From: Chamaea fasciata | Taxonomy: Eukaryota; Chordata; Aves; Passeriformes; Sylviidae | Assembly: GCA_029207755.1 (NCBI GenBank) | Contig: JARCOQ010000002.1 | Location: forward strand, 92,355,087 to 92,419,086 | Direction: 5' to 3' | Length of the DNA stretch: 64,000 nucleotides | Part shown: positions 13,105 through 64,000 of the stretch, one piece after another | How the letters are laid out: each line of letters begins with the position of its first letter | How positions within the stretch are numbered: position 1 is the stretch's first letter | Notes under the pieces: generated by a model | Databases searched by the model: none | What the model was told of the DNA's origin: nothing | The model's input: only the letters and a program-made list of their open reading frames with translations | Program-made: the position numbers and the translations under genes

Positions 13105-14679
13105 ATTATCACTTATCTGCACTTGTCTCACTTTATATGGAGTAAAAACAAATCCTTGTGTAACATCATAGCTGCAGTTTCAATGACAACTCCTTCCAAC
13201 CTTTGAGAAATCACCTTATCTATGTTCTCATCTGTAACAGCTTTATTTATTTGAACTATAAGCTCTGCAGAGCAAAAAATGTCTCTTGTTACATGTGAAG
13301 TATTTTGCATGAAATTGCATACTATATGATCCTGATCATTGTTTGAACCAGCAGGGGCTAGTGTTGTATTAAAAAAAAACAAACCAGGCTGAACCACCAA
13401 GAGAAGAAAGTTGTTGCCATTTGATTTTTTTGATGTTGTTGCCCTTCTGAAAGACAATGCTCTCCGTTCAGTTCAGTTCACAATAACTCTTCAGCACATC
13501 AGAAAACTACAAATGTGTTCTACTGTAATTCTGGATGAGCTTTTCTCACAAAGAGGTCAGGAGCCAAAAGGATGTAAGTGTTCTCAGGCCTTGAAATTAC
13601 TTCTCCAGGTGAGAAGGAGGCATGCTGAGGGATCTGTCTGTATTGCACTTATATTGGCAAAGAGGCTTTCATCTCCAAGCCTGATGATCCCATACAGAAA
13701 CTCCCTGATGCCCATAGGTAACTCTCCATGACTTCAAAATGGCCCACTATTTTACTTTTAAGTTTTAGTAAAGATTGTTGATAGATTATAACTTCTGAAA
13801 ATAAGGGATACTGCACATTATAGAGTACTGTTCTAGGCCATGTCTGCAATGACATTTTAATGAAATTCTGTTGAGGTTTCTTTTCACCATATCATCAATG
13901 ATAAATAAAATACTACAAACAATAAAACGTAAGGAAGGTGTCTTCTAGGAACTTAATATGCATTAGGCAAGAGGTGATAAAAATATCAGAAGGTAGCACA
14001 TGACAACTTCTAGTTGTACACAACTTGTAAAGAGTCAGCTCTGATGACTGACATCTTATTACTTTGCATGAAAGGTTAAATACATTTTTTCCAGCTGTTA
14101 CTCTAGAAAATAATGAACACATGAGGTACATAAAAAAAGCAAATTGTAAAAACACATACATATATTCACTTGTATTTCTTAGTTACTTTCAATCCATCTA
14201 CGTATCATTGAACTATTCATATGTAACTGCACTTAGTATACAGTAGCTTCCTAGCTCATAAAATATTGATTCAGGTTTTTTATCGTATATCTTTCTTGAA
14301 CTTTGATCTTCCATACTTAGTGCTCCCTTGATGAAATATTTAAAAGCACGTTTTCCATGTGAAAGGTAAATTTAGAGGTTTTTTTATGGTACCCTTTGTT
14401 AATGCACCAGCTTCAACCCACATGAGACCCAAGCTGAACTCTATCTTGGTCACATTTAGTTGATCATTACATTTGCAAAAATCTTCCATTCCAAAGCAAC
14501 TTTTATTTTAAGGTAAAAGTTATTTGGTTTTGACCTGGTTGGAGTGGTTTACAACACTTTTTCACCAGGTACATTGAGAGAGGCTTGAGAAGATACATTC
14601 AAAGAACTAACTTTAATAGTTACTTCCCAGCAGATAAAAATGTGTAAACTATATGATAAACCAACACTCTCAACCTAAA

Positions 14680-14732
14680 AAAACCAACCAAACAACCAAC
14701 CAACCAACCAACCAACCAACCAACCAACCAAC
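14680..14732. repeat. (AACC)n microsatellite
   Basis: Uninterrupted caac/aacc tetranucleotide repeats from about 14692, with an imperfect lead-in. Confidence 0.95.
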
Positions 14733-15380
14733 ATCAACTACAAAACCATCAAAAAACTCACAGAAAACTTTCTACATATATTTATAGGCAGTGAATATTA
14801 TTGAGTAATTTTTTCAAAGAAAGCAAAACTACTGCAATAACACCTTTATCAATTTCATCAATTTGAATACTTAGCATAAGAAAAAAAAAATTCTCTTGAG
14901 TTTGAGAACTGATGAAGTCTCAGTTCATAGCTCATTCAACATACAGGATTGAATTTGGCATACAAGAACAAGCAAGGTCCAGCCAAAGCTTTTTCAGGGT
15001 CTGGAGGACTCATAAGGGTTGTGTCCACTATAGTTCCTCTGATAGCTGAATGACTATTTTCTCCACGTAGACACTAACACTCACAAAGCTTGTAGGAACT
15101 CAGGTAATTTTGCAACCTTTATCTTCTTGTTGTATTTGGTTGAAAGCAATTTTGGCTGAAGGCTGCCAAGGTTCTCAGAAAGAGAGATGTAGTGTGGCAA
15201 ACAGACAAACACATCTACAGAGCAAGAATAAACACCTACTTCTGCTATAGTATAGCTGTGTAAATTAGGATATGATACTAAAATCAATGGAGCAGTAGGT
15301 ATTTTAGAAAATGGACAATGAATAATAAGATAATACGTCCTGTTCTTTACAGGATTGTTTTGAATTTCAAAAGCATGGCT

Positions 15381-15595
15381 TGGGTTTCTTCCCAAAGAGG
15401 TGGCACATCAAGAGGCCAATGGAAGTACATCTACTCCAAGGCATGTAGTGTGGGCAACAAACAGGAGGAGCTGGAAGACACTGTGCAGCTGGAAAATTAT
15501 GATATAGTTGAAATCATGGAAAGTGTTAGTTTTGCAGTTGAAACTCAATGATCTTAATGTTCTTTTCAAACCTAAGTATTTCTATAATTCTGTAT
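15381..15595 (+). repeat. CR1 LINE with 5' coding part joined to 3' tail
   Basis: 15441-15520 (gtagtgtgggcaacaaacag, gaggagctggaagacactgt) resembles the start of the CR1 endonuclease coding region. From about 15541 the sequence switches to the CR1 3' tail (ctcaatgatcttaatgttct ... tctataattctgtatt). All of the reverse-transcriptase portion is absent. The left border is uncertain. Confidence 0.65.
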
Positions 15596-16374
15596 TGCCT
15601 ATTTTGAATAAGTTGCACACAGCTCTTGATTAAGACAAGCTGTTTGGACAGTTAGAAGTGAAGAAGCAGAGTAAACAGTCGAGAGATTTTCTCACTTGAA
15701 ATTTTAAATTCACAAAATTTTGTGTTTAGAAGAGGCTATTCTGGGGAAAAATTTCTATATAAACTGCACTGAATTTTTTCAATAGGAAACTTTTTTTTTT
15801 TTTTTTAATCAGAAAAGTAATGCGAGAACCGGAGTCAGTGTTCTTATTGAGATGCAGAACCAGTATAACTTTTTAAATATTGTTCACTGCATGACTCTCT
15901 TTTCAAACATTATTTAGGGGAATAATAAAGACTGTATCACCAAATACAGAATGTCATGGTAATAAAATGATCAAATTTTAGAAGATGGTCTTCAAAGTAA
16001 AGCACATCTACCAGCCACCTAGCCATATATTTAATTCAAAGTATTTTTATAGTTTAATAGCATAAACTCATTTTTCACACAATATAGCATGTGTGTTTAT
16101 TTTATTGAGACAGCTGGAATGTTAAAAGAACATTTAAACTTGTGTCATTTTGGTAAAAGAAAAGTTGATAATCTCAGACAAAACCTGAAGTCATATAGTT
16201 TTTATATGTAATTTATATTCTATATGTGGCTTATGACTACACCAGACTCTTAAATAAAACTCAAACCAATCAAGGTTTTCATTCTGCATTTTTGCCCACT
16301 TTATCAGTTTCCAAGGTAAGAAATTTTTGATGCAGAAAAACTACACAATACAGAAGCACAGAGAACTGTCTTAC

Positions 16375-62711
<46,337 letters not shown>

Positions 62712-64000
62712 CTGGAAATAAAAAGAAAAGAAAAGCATGAAGATAAAATATAAGTTAGAAAATTATATATATTGTATTTGTCAGTAAAAAGACACACAGT
62801 AGGAGAGAATTAAATAAGTAAACCTAAAACAAATGAACAAATCAAAAAATGAGCATTATCAAAGTTATCAAAGAACATTCAATGTCTGAAAACAGTTACA
62901 CCATTTTTAACATATTTAGGTCCTATGCTGAACAAATAGAGGGCATAAACCAAAATCTTTTAGACACATCTGTCTAAACTTAATTACTTATGGAATCATC
63001 ACCTCTGAATTTTGTTCCATTACAGATTCCAAATTTATCCATCTATTAAAGCAATGTAAGAGGTGAGTTCTGCACAATTTCCTAGCATGTAGTATTTAGA
63101 AACAATCAAGGCACTTGACAGAAATAAATTATAGACACTCATTGCACTAAAGAATTATATATACACAAAATATGAAAAGGGATTTTAAAAAAGGCAAGGT
63201 GAAGGAGGGAAGGGCAGAAAATTTGGTTTCTCCACATCAAGACCACACTTAAAAACACTTAGAGAAAAAAGACATTGCCATACATATATATTATTACTTG
63301 TACAAAATAAATATAATTCTAGGAGGTGCTTTTAAACAAAAAAACAAACAAACAAACAAAAGACCCAAAAATATCTGAATTTTATGACTGATAATATATT
63401 TTATCTTAATTTCAGTCTAATTATCCTTTATGAATTTATGGTCACAGGGTTTTTAAGATGACCATGATAATTACATGCTGCTTGCACTTACACAGCACCA
63501 GTAAGTGCTAAGAACTCGCTGTGTGATACATCCTTAACCATGCTGAATTCTTGTTACATTTTTTTTTAAGAACTAGCAAACTGGCATTATGATCACACCC
63601 ATCATATGCATAAACAAACAAAAAATCCAGAAAGATGAACAGGATAAGCATCATAATAGTTAAGCATAGCAGGTAAAAATTCCTCAGTTTGCTCTTTAGT
63701 GACTGTTATAAGTTTTTCACTATATGCTTAAATGCAACAAATTTGTTTCCCTTTTTCTGTGGAGAATAATTACTATTCCTTTCTTAATAAGAACATTAAA
63801 ATTATGAGGAAGACATGGAAGCAGATAATTGAAATGATTTCAACACAATCAGTGGGCATCAATACCCATATGTTTAAAATGTAGGATTAGGACAAGCATT
63901 GAAATTATATCTTTCAAATTAAAACAGATATATCCCATGTCAATAGTCTCTTCTGATGATTTTCCAGCAGGTATGTTCCACATTCCTGCAACTATATACA
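62712..64000 (-). other. MYO16: MYO16 intron, right edge (incomplete)
   Basis: Sequence upstream of the first visible exon in transcript direction. Its 3' end gives the ctttttatttccag acceptor. AT-rich, with a small (AAAC)n-like run at about 63337-63360. I did not recognise a preceding motor exon before the window ends. Confidence 0.8.

Larger units (their letters stand above)
1..16374 (-). other. MYO16: MYO16 3'-side intron (incomplete)
   Basis: The large tail exon ends in phase 1 at a good gtaagaca donor (16374 downward), so splicing must continue to another exon. I looked for the conserved MYO16 C-terminus (an acidic, Ser/Asn-rich segment, then a helical part with a W-rich QELLDWRRK-like motif) on the minus strand and did not recognise it here. 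The stretch is therefore read as intron. Apart from the repeats listed separately it is AT-rich DNA with only short chance ORFs. Confidence 0.7.

Overview
The window is vertebrate nuclear DNA, almost certainly from a bird and probably a songbird. It is AT-rich, intron-dominated, and carries many chicken-repeat-1 (CR1) LINE fragments plus avian-type endogenous retrovirus LTRs. I see no bacterial gene, operon, CRISPR array or RNA gene.

The only gene I can support is a central-to-C-terminal part of MYO16 (unconventional myosin XVI, also known as NYAP3) on the minus strand. Eight coding exons are present, all with AG/GT borders and all joining in frame: 62711-62536, 59637-59557, 59305-59100, 40266-40164, 27202-27106, 21770-21524, 19678-19371 and 17577-16375. 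Together they are 2421 bp, or 806 whole codons plus split codons at both ends. In order they encode the end of the motor domain, the converter region, one IQ-like motif, a linker, and the long proline-rich NYAP-type tail. The tail has three YxxM motifs expected to recruit PI3-kinase p85. The ankyrin repeats and most of the motor lie beyond 64000. The last C-terminal exon(s) were not found in 1-16374 and probably lie before base 1.

Region by region: 1-16374 is the intron after the large tail exon. It holds CR1 fragments, a sense-oriented LTR at 7.6-8.3 kb, a perfect 78-bp tandem duplication at 11.9 kb, a near-perfect hairpin at 2.4 kb and an (AACC)n tract. 16.4-27.2 kb holds the four 3'-most visible exons and one antisense-strand CR1 tail. 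27.2-40.2 kb is an intron with a roughly 1.95 kb CR1 copy carrying reverse-transcriptase remnants. 40.3-59.1 kb is the largest intron. Its main feature is a nested cluster at 51-52.3 kb: an ERVL-type LTR end, then a CR1, with a solo LTR inserted into that CR1. A second sense-oriented LTR lies at 57.7-58.3 kb. 59.1-62.7 kb has three clustered motor exons.

I found no clearly novel biological system. The observations most worth checking are the YxxM-rich tail, the missing motor reactive cysteines, the two sense-strand LTRs inside MYO16 introns, the nested insertion with a readable 6-bp target duplication, the CR1 whose 5' coding part is joined to its 3' tail, and the hairpin at 2.4 kb.
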